Notes: generated by a model not told the origin, from the sequence alone. Shown: positions 35,417 to 44,700, counted from the stretch's first letter. The stretch is 64,000 nucleotides of DNA from Billgrantia pellis (GCF_008297955.1 NZ_VTPY01000003.1:496001-560000); one strand, 5' to 3'. Program-made: numbers and translations.

Positions 35417-36336
35417 CTACCGCTGTAACTCGCCGGCCAGGCTATCCCCTGGGCCTCGCCCAGGCCCAAGGGCGTAGCGCCAGGCTAAGAGAGCTGATCA
35501 ACCGCGAAACCTTGACCATGGCACCAGGCTGTTTCGATTGCCTCACCGCAAGGCTGGTCGCCGAGGCAGGCTTTCCTGCCGCTTACATCACCGGCTCGGG
35601 TGTCTCGATGAGCGCTCTGGGAGCCCCCGATATCGGTGTCATCTCCTTTGCCGAAGTCGCCGAGCGTGCGCGACGCATCGCCGATGTCGTTGAGATCCCC
35701 ATCATCTGTGACGTCGATACCGGCTATGGCGGCCCACTCAACGTAGTGCGCACCGTTCGCGAACTGGAGCGAGCCGGCGTCAGTGCCATGCAGATTGAAG
35801 ATCAAACCTGGCCGAAGAAGTGCGGCCATGAACTTGGCCGCAAGCTGGTCGACATCACAGAAATGGAAGGACGAATCAAAGCTGCCGTGGATGCTCGGGA
35901 TGACGCCGACGTGATGATCATCGCCAGGACAGATGCGCGTACCGGTCATGGTCTGGCAGAAGCCCTCGACCGCGCGATGGCCTATCGCGAAGCTGGCGCC
36001 GACATCATTTTCGTCGAATCACCCGAGAGCCAGGCGGAGATGCGACAAATCAACCAACGCCTGCAATGCCCCACCCTAGCCAACATGGTAGAAGGTGGCC
36101 GCACCCCCTTTCTTGACTCAGCAACACTTACTGCACTCGGCTATCGCCTGGCCATCTATCCCAATTCACTGACGCGCCTGTTCGGCTTTCAGGGCGCCAA
36201 GCTACTTGCCACTCTCGCCAAGAGCGGCAGCACCGAGCCGATGCGTGACCAAATGCTCGACCACCATGGCCTCTGGTCACTGTTCGACTATTCGGAATGG
36301 ACATCATTGGAGGAACGCTTCACTGAGCCCAGCTGA
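35413..36336 (+). CDS. Isocitrate lyase/PEP mutase-family carbon-carbon lyase, copy 2
   Basis: 307 residues from ATG 35413 after CAGGAGAAGCAC; the frame opens earlier but overlaps copy 1. APGCFDCLTARLVAEAGFPA, CDVDTGYGGPLNVVRTV and QTWPKKCGHELGRKLVDITE retain the metal Asp residues and the KKCGH lyase motif, and ARTDARTGHGLAEAL follows. Sequence differs considerably from copy 1, including YGGP in place of FGNA, so the two may act on different diacids or form a hetero-oligomer rather than being redundant. It is translationally coupled to copy 1. Confidence 0.87.
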   Translation: MTTAVTRRPGYPLGLAQAQGRSARLRELINRETLTMAPGCFDCLTARLVAEAGFPAAYITGSGVSMSALGAPDIGVISFAEVAERARRIADVVEIPIICDVDTGYGGPLNVVRTVRELERAGVSAMQIEDQTWPKKCGHELGRKLVDITEMEGRIKAAVDARDDADVMIIARTDARTGHGLAEALDRAMAYREAGADIIFVESPESQAEMRQINQRLQCPTLANMVEGGRTPFLDSATLTALGYRLAIYPNSLTRLFGFQGAKLLATLAKSGSTEPMRDQMLDHHGLWSLFDYSEWTSLEERFTEPS

Positions 36337-36408
36337 GTGCTTTCGACACAACAACAAGAACGCCTTCATTCCTATCGCCGCTGCGATAACAATAAGAGGT
36401 AGATCCCC

Positions 36409-37410
36409 ATGCGACTCGCAAAAATCTTGCACAAGACCCCTCTCGCTGCCGGTATCGGCACCGCACTGCTCCTCGCCTTACCCTTCAGCGCCCAGGCACA
36501 AACGCAACTCTCCGTGGGCACCACCAGCCAGGCCTCCTCTCTCTACGCCTATTTCGTAGCCGTCTCCCAGTTGCTGAATGCCAAGCTCGACGACGTCAAT
36601 CACTCCGTGCTCGAGACGGGCGGCGGTCTCGACAACATGCGTCGTTTGAGTGAAGGTCAGGTCGACTGGGCGATGATGGCCGAACCCGATCTATTTGAAT
36701 ATTACCAAGGGCTTGGTCCATTCGAAGGCGACCCAAACCCCAACTTCCGGACTTTCTGGGTCACCACCCCCTTGGCTTACCTGACAGTGGTTGATGCCAA
36801 CTCCGACGTGACCTCCTACTCCGACCTCGGCGGCAAGGCGTTCAGTGGCGGTGGGCGTGGCTCCGGCACAGAGCGTGCCACCTTCGAGGCCATGGAGGCC
36901 CTCGGCGTTGAGCCCAATTGGTTTCGCACCGGTATGAGCGATGCGGTTACCGCCTTTCAAGACCGCCGAATCATCGGTTTTACCAAGGCAGGCCCACCCA
37001 ATGCTCCCGACAGCGCCATCATGGATGCCGAAACCACTCGTGATATTCGCATTCTGGGCTGGACGGCGGACGAAATCGAGCAGGTCCAAGCCGAATACCC
37101 GCACTTCGACTTCATGGCCGTTGACGAAACCCCCTACGAAACCGGCCCCATGAATCTGCGTGTGGTGTTTATCACCATCGGAACTACCACCGATCTCCCC
37201 GAGGATACCGCCTACGACATCTTCAAAACCGTGGTCGAAAATGTCGACACCGTCGCCGAGTCCTACTCGGCCATCAAGGGTCTAAACATCATTGAGCAGA
37301 CTCTGGAACGCGGCCAGACGCCGCTCCATGCCGGCGTAGCACGCTACATCCTGGAACAGGGATATGAAATCCCCGAGCGCCTGATGCCAGATGAGCTCGA
37401 GGAGGGTTGA
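36409..37410 (+). CDS. TRAP transporter TAXI-family solute receptor
   Basis: 333 residues, with a signal peptide ending near AQA at residue 29. The mature start TQLSVGTTSQASSLYAYFVA, and then LETGGGLDNMRRLSEGQVDW and FSGGGRGSGTERATFEAMEA, are characteristic of TAXI receptors, which differ from DctP proteins and pair with fused permeases. The stop is two bases before the GTG start of that permease. Substrates in this family include glutamate and 2-oxoglutarate; here unknown. Confidence 0.9.
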   Translation: MRLAKILHKTPLAAGIGTALLLALPFSAQAQTQLSVGTTSQASSLYAYFVAVSQLLNAKLDDVNHSVLETGGGLDNMRRLSEGQVDWAMMAEPDLFEYYQGLGPFEGDPNPNFRTFWVTTPLAYLTVVDANSDVTSYSDLGGKAFSGGGRGSGTERATFEAMEALGVEPNWFRTGMSDAVTAFQDRRIIGFTKAGPPNAPDSAIMDAETTRDIRILGWTADEIEQVQAEYPHFDFMAVDETPYETGPMNLRVVFITIGTTTDLPEDTAYDIFKTVVENVDTVAESYSAIKGLNIIEQTLERGQTPLHAGVARYILEQGYEIPERLMPDELEEG

Positions 37411-37412
37411 CC

Positions 37413-39353
37413 GTGACCCCAGAGTCCCCCGTTTCGGCGCCCGTTAAGGGTGCCGTCTATTCTCCCATGGTGCGCTTTCGCGGCCACTTGATCGCCCTGC
37501 TCAGCACTACCATGGTGATGTTCCACCTTTACACCGGTGCCTTTGGCTCCTTTCCCGACCTGATTCAGCGTTCACTCCACGTTGGAGGCACCCTGATATT
37601 GGCATTTTGCCTTTACGACATGCGCCGAGATGACGCACGCAATACCCCGCTTGGGCTGATCGACATTGGCGTCATCATCGGCATCGTTACCGTAATCGGT
37701 CACCTGATCTGGAGCTATGACCGTATCATGGGCTTCACCTTCAGAATGACCCAAGTCGATTTCATCTTTGCGATCATCGCGACTCTGCTGGTACTCGAAG
37801 GTTGCCGTCGGGTGATCGGCTGGACCATACCCGCGCTCGGGATTGCTGGGCTCACCTATGCCTTAGCCGGCCCCAGCCTGCCCGGTCCACTGGCCCACGG
37901 CGGCCTTGACCCACGTTTCGCCGCGGAAGTTCTCTACCTCTCGACCCGTGGCCTGTTCGGCATGGTTACAGGTATTTCAGCCACGGTGATCGCCATGTTC
38001 GTTATCTTTGGCGCCGTGCTGCTGCGCACCGGTGGCGGCCAGACCTTCATGGATCTCGCCATGATTATCGGTGGCCGAACCACTGGAGGCGGTGCCAAGG
38101 TCGCCACCATCTCCAGCGCCATGTTCGGCAGCGTTTCCGGCTCAGCCGCAGCGAATGTGGCCACTACCGGTGCCTTCACCATCCCCTTGATGAAAAAGCT
38201 GGGCTACAGACCCACGTTTGCCGGAGCAGTCGAGTCCGTTGCCTCCACTGGCGGGCAGATCATGCCTCCCATCATGGGAGCCGGCGCCTTCATCATGGCT
38301 GAGCTTATCGGGATCTCGTATATCACCATCATGGTCGCGGCTATCGTCCCGGCCTTGCTCTATTTTATTGGCTGCCTGGCCGGGATTCATTTCGAGTCCA
38401 AGCGACTTGGTTACAAGCCGATGACACGCGATGAGCTGCCCCGCGCCAAGGACGTGCTGACTCTGCGCCGTGCCGGCCCGGTATTCCTCTCGTTGGGCAC
38501 CCTTATCACTTTGTTGGTACGTGGCTTCTCGCCAGCCATGGCCGCCTTTACCGCCACCGCCATCCTGGTGGTGCTTTTCTTGCTCGGCACGCGGTGTTGG
38601 TCCGACTTCAAAGTACGGCTCAACAATCTCCGAGAAGGCTGTATCGATGCGGGGATTGGCCTGGTTGCCATCGCCGTACTCATTGCCGGCGCGCAGATTC
38701 TCCTGGCAATGATTTCGACTACCGGCATGGGGGTCACCTTTACCTCGGCCATTATCGGCCTGGGCGAGGACCACCTGCTGATCTCACTGATGCTGGCCAT
38801 GGTCGTCGCCATGCTGCTCGGCACCGGACTACCAACCGCTGCCGCCTACATGTTGGCCGCCGCTGTCGTGGCGCCGGCGCTTGTACGGCTCGGCGTGGAA
38901 CCCATTGCCGCGCATATGTTCATCTTCTACTTCAGCATCCTTGCCGGCCTTACTCCGCCGCTGTGCGCCACGGTATTCATCAGCGCCAGCATGGCCAAAG
39001 CCAGTTGGCTACCCACCAGCATCACGGCCATTCGGCTCTCACTGGTCGCATTCATCATCCCGTTCGTCTTTGTCTTCCACCCTGAAATACTGATGATCGG
39101 TGATGGGCTGACCATCGCTGCCTACGCCATTACCGGTCTGATAGGCGTCACGCTGATCGGAGCTGCGATGTCCGGGTATCTGGTTTTCCCACTGGCGTAT
39201 TGGGAACGACTGCTGTTCTCGCTGTCTGCCTTCGGCCTGATCGCTCCAGGCGTTCTTCTCCCCGTCATCGGCGGCGCGCTGCTGCTGTTTATGTTGGCCA
39301 TTCACATGCTGCGTAACAAGACGACGTATCACATCAGCAAGGAGACGACATGA
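37413..39353 (+). CDS. TRAP transporter fused permease (4TM/12TM, DctQM fusion)
   Basis: 646 residues from GTG 37413, six bases after GAGGAGGG; a TTG at 37407 is too close to that site. The N-terminal ~180 residues carry the DctQ-like helices, and the rest is DctM-like: MFGSVSGSAAANVATTGAFT is the sodium-site loop, GGQIMPPIMGAGAFIMAEL and GLPTAAAYMLAAAVVAPALV follow. Fused QM subunits go with TAXI receptors. The stop overlaps the start of the hydrolase downstream (ATGA), linking uptake to that enzyme. Confidence 0.92.
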   Translation: MTPESPVSAPVKGAVYSPMVRFRGHLIALLSTTMVMFHLYTGAFGSFPDLIQRSLHVGGTLILAFCLYDMRRDDARNTPLGLIDIGVIIGIVTVIGHLIWSYDRIMGFTFRMTQVDFIFAIIATLLVLEGCRRVIGWTIPALGIAGLTYALAGPSLPGPLAHGGLDPRFAAEVLYLSTRGLFGMVTGISATVIAMFVIFGAVLLRTGGGQTFMDLAMIIGGRTTGGGAKVATISSAMFGSVSGSAAANVATTGAFTIPLMKKLGYRPTFAGAVESVASTGGQIMPPIMGAGAFIMAELIGISYITIMVAAIVPALLYFIGCLAGIHFESKRLGYKPMTRDELPRAKDVLTLRRAGPVFLSLGTLITLLVRGFSPAMAAFTATAILVVLFLLGTRCWSDFKVRLNNLREGCIDAGIGLVAIAVLIAGAQILLAMISTTGMGVTFTSAIIGLGEDHLLISLMLAMVVAMLLGTGLPTAAAYMLAAAVVAPALVRLGVEPIAAHMFIFYFSILAGLTPPLCATVFISASMAKASWLPTSITAIRLSLVAFIIPFVFVFHPEILMIGDGLTIAAYAITGLIGVTLIGAAMSGYLVFPLAYWERLLFSLSAFGLIAPGVLLPVIGGALLLFMLAIHMLRNKTTYHISKETT

Positions 39354-40009
39354 TCACCCTGCATGGAAAGACGGTTCGGCAAACGCTGGAGGAGGTGCTC
39401 GTTCCCGAGTCGATTGCCTTGGTAGCCATCGATATACAGAACGACTTCTTCGAGGCTGAAGGTGTTTTCGCCCAAGCTGGCAGAGACATGTCCTTGGCAC
39501 AGGCCCACCTGCCCAATATGCGCAGGTTCATTGCCGAGTGGCAATCCATGGACTTGCTCACGGTCTTCGTGCGTCAAATCACTTTGCCCGATGGGCGGGG
39601 TGATAGCCCCGCCTGGTTACGTCTCAAGGTTCGAGATGGCAAGAGTCCCAGTTACACACTGGAAGGCTCCTGGGGGGCCAGGTTCTGTGACGGTATTGAG
39701 CCACGAGAAAAAGACCCCATTATCGAGAAGCTGCGTCCAGACGCCTTCCTGGGCACAAGTTTGGACATGATTCTCAAGGCTAACGGCATCGATTCCGTAG
39801 TACTGATCGGTGCCAATACAGAAGGCTGTGTCGAGTCATCCGTGCGCAGCTGTGCCCATCACGACTACTACACTGTCGTTGCGGAAGATGCCGTGGCCAG
39901 CAGCAATGTCCAGTTCCACGCTGCCTCGCTGGTTTTTATGAAAAATCGCTTCCTCGTAGCACCTTCAACACGCATCCTCGATACACTCAAAGCCAACCTC
40001 GAGCAGTAG
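39350..40009 (+). CDS. Isochorismatase-fold cysteine hydrolase, copy 1 (amidohydrolase)
   Basis: 219 residues with the catalytic triad of this fold: Asp in ALVAIDIQNDFFEAEG, Lys in IIEKLRPDAFLGT, and Cys in LIGANTEGCVESSVRSCAHH after the usual cis-peptide. Members hydrolyse C-N bonds of small amides (N-carbamoylsarcosine, maleamate, nicotinamide, ureidoacrylate). Translational coupling to the TAXI permease suggests that the imported compound or its half-amide is the substrate. A similar but distinct enzyme is at 44701. Confidence 0.85.
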   Translation: MITLHGKTVRQTLEEVLVPESIALVAIDIQNDFFEAEGVFAQAGRDMSLAQAHLPNMRRFIAEWQSMDLLTVFVRQITLPDGRGDSPAWLRLKVRDGKSPSYTLEGSWGARFCDGIEPREKDPIIEKLRPDAFLGTSLDMILKANGIDSVVLIGANTEGCVESSVRSCAHHDYYTVVAEDAVASSNVQFHAASLVFMKNRFLVAPSTRILDTLKANLEQ

Positions 40010-40037
40010 CTCGCCTTTATTATCCGCCTTTCTCATT

Positions 40038-40057
40038 AGCCAGTGGGGACACTGGCT
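40038..40057 (+). terminator. Putative terminator after the lyase-TAXI-hydrolase operon
   Basis: AGCCAGTG pairs with CACTGGCT around GGGA. A run TTTTTC starts about 11 bases after the stem, further than ideal, so termination strength is uncertain. Confidence 0.5.
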
Positions 40058-40177
40058 GTCGCACCAGTTTTTCTTGAGACAAGATTTCAAGAATATCGTT
40101 TTTGTTAAACAGACGACATCGCTAACCTGTAAATCGCATGAAACACCATTTACTAAGATAATGCGAGGTAAAATTGA

Positions 40178-41266
40178 ATGAATCAGATCGCGCAATGTCG
40201 TTCATGGCTGAGCCGTGACGTGGAAAGAGATACAAGCTGGGTTCGCTTTCTCTCCGACGCAGCCATTGAGGATATTGACAGCGCATTGCAGCATGCCAAG
40301 TCAACTTCAAAACCCTTGCTCTCGCTGACACCGAACGATTTCCCCCTTGCCCAAGCCGGGCTCGAGGAGATCCAGGCTGCCTACGCCAGCACCCAGCAGG
40401 GGTGGGGCTTTTGCCTGCTCAAGGGCTTCCCCGTCGAGCGCTATAGTGTCGATGAAATCAAGACACTTTACTGGGGAATCGGCCTACACGTCGGCGTTGC
40501 CCGCACCCAGAACAAGAACAGTGATATCATGACATCGGTCAAAGACACCGGCGGCCAGTACAAAGTCAACGGTGGACGTGGCTATAACACCAATGCCGGC
40601 CTCGACTTTCACGTCGACTTCTGCGATGTCGTCTCTCTTCTATGCATTCATCCGGCCAAATCCGGTGGCACTAGCTTGATCACCAGTTCATTGGCGATAT
40701 ACGAAGAGCTCAAGCGCACTCGCCCCGATCTGGAAGCGGCTTTGCAAAAACCGTTTTACTTCAGCCTGCAAGGAGCTGGAGCAAATGATGAGCCAAACAT
40801 CTACCCCTGCCCACTTTACGGTGAATCACAGGGTTATCCTGCCTTCCGTACCAACCGTAAGAACATCACCGCGGCCCAAGAATATTTCGATGATGTACCG
40901 CGTCTGGAAGACGACCAGATCGAAGTACTCGATTGGCTGGACGAGATGCTCAAGGAGCCTAGATTCTGTTTCTCAATGAACATCGAAAAAGGCGATATAC
41001 AGCTCCTCAATAATTATACCGTCGTGCATTCAAGAACCGACTTCGAGGATTATGAAGAGGAATTCCGTAAACGACATCTGCTGCGCTTATGGATGACCAT
41101 TCCTGGTTCCCAACCGCTACCCGACACTTGGCGCATGGCCTTCAAGGATATCCGTGCCGGCGCCGTGCGCGGTGGCAACCGCGGCAAGGGCATCACCGAT
41201 GATTTCCTTGCGTATGAACGGCGCCAAGCTAACTATCATCACATGCATAATATTTTCAGCGGCTAA
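40178..41266 (+). CDS. TauD/TfdA-family Fe(II)/2-oxoglutarate-dependent dioxygenase
   Basis: 362 residues. The iron ligands are visible: HVD at 145-147 in GLDFHVDFCDVV and the distal His at 284 in NNYTVVHSRTDF, with the 2-oxoglutarate Arg near 303 in HLLRLWM. The N-terminal third resembles gamma-butyrobetaine/clavaminate-synthase-like relatives of the TauD superfamily. It hydroxylates an unactivated carbon of a small acid or amide. It has its own 168-bp upstream gap, so probably a separate promoter, and ends facing the convergent FAD oxidoreductase. Substrate unknown. Confidence 0.85.
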   Translation: MNQIAQCRSWLSRDVERDTSWVRFLSDAAIEDIDSALQHAKSTSKPLLSLTPNDFPLAQAGLEEIQAAYASTQQGWGFCLLKGFPVERYSVDEIKTLYWGIGLHVGVARTQNKNSDIMTSVKDTGGQYKVNGGRGYNTNAGLDFHVDFCDVVSLLCIHPAKSGGTSLITSSLAIYEELKRTRPDLEAALQKPFYFSLQGAGANDEPNIYPCPLYGESQGYPAFRTNRKNITAAQEYFDDVPRLEDDQIEVLDWLDEMLKEPRFCFSMNIEKGDIQLLNNYTVVHSRTDFEDYEEEFRKRHLLRLWMTIPGSQPLPDTWRMAFKDIRAGAVRGGNRGKGITDDFLAYERRQANYHHMHNIFSG

Positions 41267-41321
41267 GCTAACCGTTGGGTTTTCTGCTCAACGCGAGGGA
41301 GCGGGTCGGCTCGGCCGAAGG

Positions 41322-41342
41322 AAAAGGGCCTGAGCCAGGCCC
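41322..41342 (-). terminator. Rho-independent terminator of the minus-strand catabolic operon
   Basis: On the minus strand GGGCCTG-GCT-CAGGCCC is followed directly by TTTTCC. It lies 18 bp past the stop of the FAD oxidoreductase and closes the six-gene operon that starts at 46917. Confidence 0.8.
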
Positions 41343-41359
41343 CTCTCGCGGCAAACCGA

Positions 41360-42772
41360 CTAAGCCGCCGATTCGCATGAGAGCTTCCGTGCCGCCTCTC
41401 GGCCGGCGATGGCGCCCAGCACCACCGCACTGAGCAGGCCGTTGCCGGAGAGATAGCCGCTATCCCCGGAACCGGATACCCCGCGCGCCGCGCCGCCAGC
41501 GGCGAAAAGGTTAGCGAAAGTGGCTCCGTCCTTGCGCAGCACGCGCGCTTGGGTGTTCACCTCGAGCCCGCCCTGGGTGTGGAACAGCGCCCCGGTGACC
41601 TTGATGGCGTGATAGGGCGCCACCAATAGATCCTCGGCGCTGAAGGTCCGACCAAAGGCATCGGCCTCACCGTTCCCGGCCAAGGTGTGCATCTCGGCAA
41701 AAGTGGCCTGAAGGGCATCCCGCGGCAGCGCCAGGCCGACGGCCATGTCTTCCAGACTGTCGAAAGTGCGTACCGCACCGGCGATATGGGCGTTGCGGTA
41801 GTCCTCGAATTCCAGCGCCGCCTGGTGGATGCGCCGGTCGAACAGGTTCCAGGCCATGCTGCCCGGCTGGGCCAGCACCTTGGCCGCCTGTTCCGAATAG
41901 CCGCCGTGCTCATTGGAGAAACGCTGCCCCTCGGCGTTGACCTGCACCCCGCCGCGCATCATCACCGCCCAGGTGATCAGGGTCTGGTGCGGCATCGCCA
42001 GCGAGCCGTGGCCCTGGCAGGCACCTAGATCCTTCAAGCTGGCACCCATGGCCTCGCCCCACAGCAGGGCATCGCCCTGATTACCCTCGTGGCCGTAGTA
42101 GAGCGCATCCTTCAGTGCCGGCAAGTGGCGTACCACCAGCTCGGGATTGCCGCCATAGCCGTTGCAGGCCAGAATCAGGGCGTCGCAGCCGATGGATTCC
42201 CGACTGCCATTGGGACGTGCCAGGGTCACGCCGTGCACCCGGCCGCTATCGTCGACGTGCAGGTCCACCACCTGGGCTTCGGTGAGCAGGTCGATGCCTG
42301 CCGCCTCCACGGCATTGAGCAGGCTGCCCATCAGCTCCTCTCCGGTGCGCCGCGGAGTGGCATGCATGCGCATGCGGCTGTGGCCGGGGTAGAGGAAGCC
42401 CTCCACCAGGTCGAAGGGAACGCCGTGAGCGTCGGCCAGCCACTCCACCACGCCGGCGGAGGCCTCGGCCAAGGCACGCACGATGGCCGGATCCGCCTCG
42501 TATCCGTTCTTGCGCTGGATATCCTGGGCCATCAGCTCGGGACTGTCCTTGACGCCTTTTTCGTCCTGGAAGCGCGTGCCCGCCGCCGGAATGAATCCCT
42601 GGGACATGGAGGTACTGCCCCGCGGCAGCGCGTCGCGCTCCAGCACCACCGAATCCATACCGAACTGCTTGGCGGCGAGTGCCGCCACCAAACCGCAGGC
42701 GCCAGCGCCCACGATGACCAGCGGCACGTGCGCCTCGAACGCCTCACCGCTACCAACAGCCACGATAGCCAT
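41360..42772 (-). CDS. FAD-dependent oxidoreductase (fumarate reductase/flavocytochrome c-like)
   Basis: 470 residues. The FAD-binding Rossmann motif is PLVIVGAGACGLVAALAAK, followed by VVLERDALPRGSTSMSQGF. DALILACNGYGGNPELV is the second dinucleotide strand, and the C-terminal FAD cap has NLFAAGGAARGVSGSGDSG then YLSGNGLLSAVVLG. It belongs with the soluble FAD_binding_2 enzymes (tricarballylate dehydrogenase, ketosteroid dehydrogenase, fumarate reductase), which add or remove hydrogen across a C-C bond next to a carboxyl or carbonyl. GGAGACATC precedes the ATG. It is the last gene of the operon. Confidence 0.85.
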   Translation of the reverse strand: MAIVAVGSGEAFEAHVPLVIVGAGACGLVAALAAKQFGMDSVVLERDALPRGSTSMSQGFIPAAGTRFQDEKGVKDSPELMAQDIQRKNGYEADPAIVRALAEASAGVVEWLADAHGVPFDLVEGFLYPGHSRMRMHATPRRTGEELMGSLLNAVEAAGIDLLTEAQVVDLHVDDSGRVHGVTLARPNGSRESIGCDALILACNGYGGNPELVVRHLPALKDALYYGHEGNQGDALLWGEAMGASLKDLGACQGHGSLAMPHQTLITWAVMMRGGVQVNAEGQRFSNEHGGYSEQAAKVLAQPGSMAWNLFDRRIHQAALEFEDYRNAHIAGAVRTFDSLEDMAVGLALPRDALQATFAEMHTLAGNGEADAFGRTFSAEDLLVAPYHAIKVTGALFHTQGGLEVNTQARVLRKDGATFANLFAAGGAARGVSGSGDSGYLSGNGLLSAVVLGAIAGREAARKLSCESAA

Positions 42773-42781
42773 GATGTCTCC

Positions 42782-43717
42782 TCAGTCGTTGTCGCCGGCC
42801 TGGGCCCGATAGGCGTCGAGAATTTCCCCCGCCGGCGCCTGCCACACCTCGGCATGCGCAGCAATGTGGTCGAGCACCGCTTCCAGACAGCCGATGCGAT
42901 GCGGCTGGCCGACCAGCCAGGGGTGCAGATTGAGCGCCAGCAGCCGGCCGCCCTGTGCCCTGCCCTCCTCCAGCAGGAAATCGAAGGCGTCTGTCACCTG
43001 GTTCACCCAGCTGTCCTCCGAATGCAGGTTCTGGCACATCACGAACTGATCTTCGATCTCGGTCGAGAGCGGCATCATGGTCAGCTCGCCCCGCTCGGTG
43101 GCGAAGGCGTAGGGCATGTCATCGTTGATCCAATCGCCGCAGTACTCGATGCCGTTCTCGGCGAGCAGCTCCGGCGTGTTCCAGCTCTGGTGCTTGGCCG
43201 GACTCAGCCAGCCGCGAATGCGCTGGCCGGTCAGCTCGCGCAGGGTCTCGACCGAGCGCCGCACGACCGCGGCCTCCTCGTCGCGATCCTGGCCGCCGTA
43301 GTGCAGATGGTCCATGTTCCAGCCGTGGCACAGGAACTCGCCGCCGTAAGCCCTGAGCCGCTCCAGCAGATAGGGTGTCCGCTCGGCAAGCTGGGCGTTG
43401 ATCGCCCAGGTGGGGCGAACGCCGCGCTGCTCGAAGGCGGCCAGCAGGCGGTAGATGCCTACCCGGTTGCCATAGTCGCGCAGCGAGTAGTGGCGCAGGT
43501 CGGGATAGGGCATGGTCATGCCGTTGGGCACCTTGAATGGCACGCCGCGCTGATTGAGCGGGTAGAACTGCAGCGAGACGTTGATCCATACCGCCAGCGG
43601 CTTGTCGCCGGGCCAGCGGATCGTTCGGCGGTCGCCGAGCATCGACCAGGCATAGCGGTCGTGATCGTAGCCGTGGCGCCGCCAGGGGTAGTGCAGGTAT
43701 TCCGGTCCTAGGGACAT
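42782..43717 (-). CDS. Polysaccharide-deacetylase-fold hydrolase, PuuE/allantoinase-like, copy 1
   Basis: 311 residues. The fold is recognised by SLRDYGNRVGIYRLLAAFEQ, PTWAINAQLAERTPYLLERL, GGEFLCHGWNMDHLHYGG and GWLSPAKHQSWNTPELLAENG. The first Asp-Asp metal motif of NodB-type deacetylases is absent (VWINVSLQF), as in PuuE, the allantoinase that came from this superfamily and opens a cyclic amide. With isochorismatase-fold amidases in the operon, ring opening of a cyclic imide or ureide is more likely than sugar deacetylation. GGAGGTGAG-type spacing (GGAGCTGAGAG) sets the start. It follows copy 2 by 3 bp. Confidence 0.82.
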   Translation of the reverse strand: MSLGPEYLHYPWRRHGYDHDRYAWSMLGDRRTIRWPGDKPLAVWINVSLQFYPLNQRGVPFKVPNGMTMPYPDLRHYSLRDYGNRVGIYRLLAAFEQRGVRPTWAINAQLAERTPYLLERLRAYGGEFLCHGWNMDHLHYGGQDRDEEAAVVRRSVETLRELTGQRIRGWLSPAKHQSWNTPELLAENGIEYCGDWINDDMPYAFATERGELTMMPLSTEIEDQFVMCQNLHSEDSWVNQVTDAFDFLLEEGRAQGGRLLALNLHPWLVGQPHRIGCLEAVLDHIAAHAEVWQAPAGEILDAYRAQAGDND

Positions 43718-43720
43718 CTC

Positions 43721-44683
43721 TCAGCTCCTCCCTGCCGTGGCGGCCTTGGCCTCGATGTCGCGCAGGGCGTCGTCGTAGTGATGAGCGAGGTAGTGCTGGG
43801 CGATCTCGCGGCCGGTGGCGACCCACACGTCGCTGTGGCCGGTGATGTACTCCAATGCCTCCTCGAAGGCCTTGATGCGGTGCGGGCAGCTGACCTGGTA
43901 GTTATGGGTGGGAATGCACATCACCGTGCCCGACTCGGCGCCCTCGGCGTAGAGCCGGTCGAAATGGCGCTTGAGCATGGTCAGGTAGTGACGTGGCTCT
44001 ACCTTGTTCACCGCATAGACGATGGTGTCGTTCATCTCCAGTGAATAGGGCATGGAGATGAAGCGCCGCCCCGAGCGCAGGTGGATCGGCGTGGGCTGGT
44101 CGTCGTGGAACAGGTCGCAGGTGTAGATGCCACCCTCTTCGCCGAACAGCTCCTGGCCCACCTCGGCAAACAGGTCGAGGGTATGCTCGGAGTGGGACAG
44201 CGCCGGCGCCAGATAGCCGGCACACTTCTGCCCGGTATGGCGGTGGATCGTCTCGATGCCGTCGCGGATCATCTCCCGCTCCTGGGCCTCGCTCAGGCCG
44301 TAGGTGTAGCGGGTGTTGTAGATGCCGTGGCTGAAGAACTCCCAGTCGCGCTCGCGACACATCGTGATGATCTCGGGGTGATGCTCGCACAGCGCCACCG
44401 AGAGCGACACCGAGCCGCGAATCCCGTACTTGTCGAGCAGCGCCATTTGGCGCTCATGCCCGACCCGGTTGCCGTAGTCGCGAATGCTGTAGCCGGGCAC
44501 CGAGGGGTGCGGCGTGGGCCATGGCTTGCGCTGTGGGTTGGTCGGCGGGTCGAGCTCGTAGTACTCGATATTGGGGGCCACCCAGAAGGCCACCCGGGCC
44601 CCGTTCGGCCAGGTGATCTTCGGCCGATCCTCGTAGGGCCAGTAGTCATAGGCGCCCAGCCGCTCTTTCATTTCTGCCTGCAT
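43721..44683 (-). CDS. Polysaccharide-deacetylase-fold hydrolase, PuuE/allantoinase-like, copy 2
   Basis: 320 residues from ATG 44683 after AAGGAGGCTGAG; the frame remains open far upstream but that part is antisense-like filler over two other genes. Core motifs are SIRDYGNRVGHERQMALLDK, WEFFSHGIYNTRYTYGLSEA, GYLAPALSHSEHTLDLFAEV and CIPTHNYQVSCPHRIKAFEE. It shares the DYGNRVG and C/S-HG blocks with copy 1, and again lacks the NodB Asp pair (AFWVAPNIEYYE). Two adjacent divergent copies suggest a hetero-oligomer or sequential steps on two rings or enantiomers. Confidence 0.82.
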   Translation of the reverse strand: MQAEMKERLGAYDYWPYEDRPKITWPNGARVAFWVAPNIEYYELDPPTNPQRKPWPTPHPSVPGYSIRDYGNRVGHERQMALLDKYGIRGSVSLSVALCEHHPEIITMCRERDWEFFSHGIYNTRYTYGLSEAQEREMIRDGIETIHRHTGQKCAGYLAPALSHSEHTLDLFAEVGQELFGEEGGIYTCDLFHDDQPTPIHLRSGRRFISMPYSLEMNDTIVYAVNKVEPRHYLTMLKRHFDRLYAEGAESGTVMCIPTHNYQVSCPHRIKAFEEALEYITGHSDVWVATGREIAQHYLAHHYDDALRDIEAKAATAGRS

Positions 44684-44700
44684 CTCAGCCTCCTTGCCGC

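Noticed and set aside
42089..43711. A 540-codon plus-strand frame opposite the FAD oxidoreductase and the deacetylase-fold gene
   Set aside because: Antisense shadow of high-GC genes: no family motifs, poor hydrophobic patterning, and the minus-strand genes have full motifs and ribosome sites.
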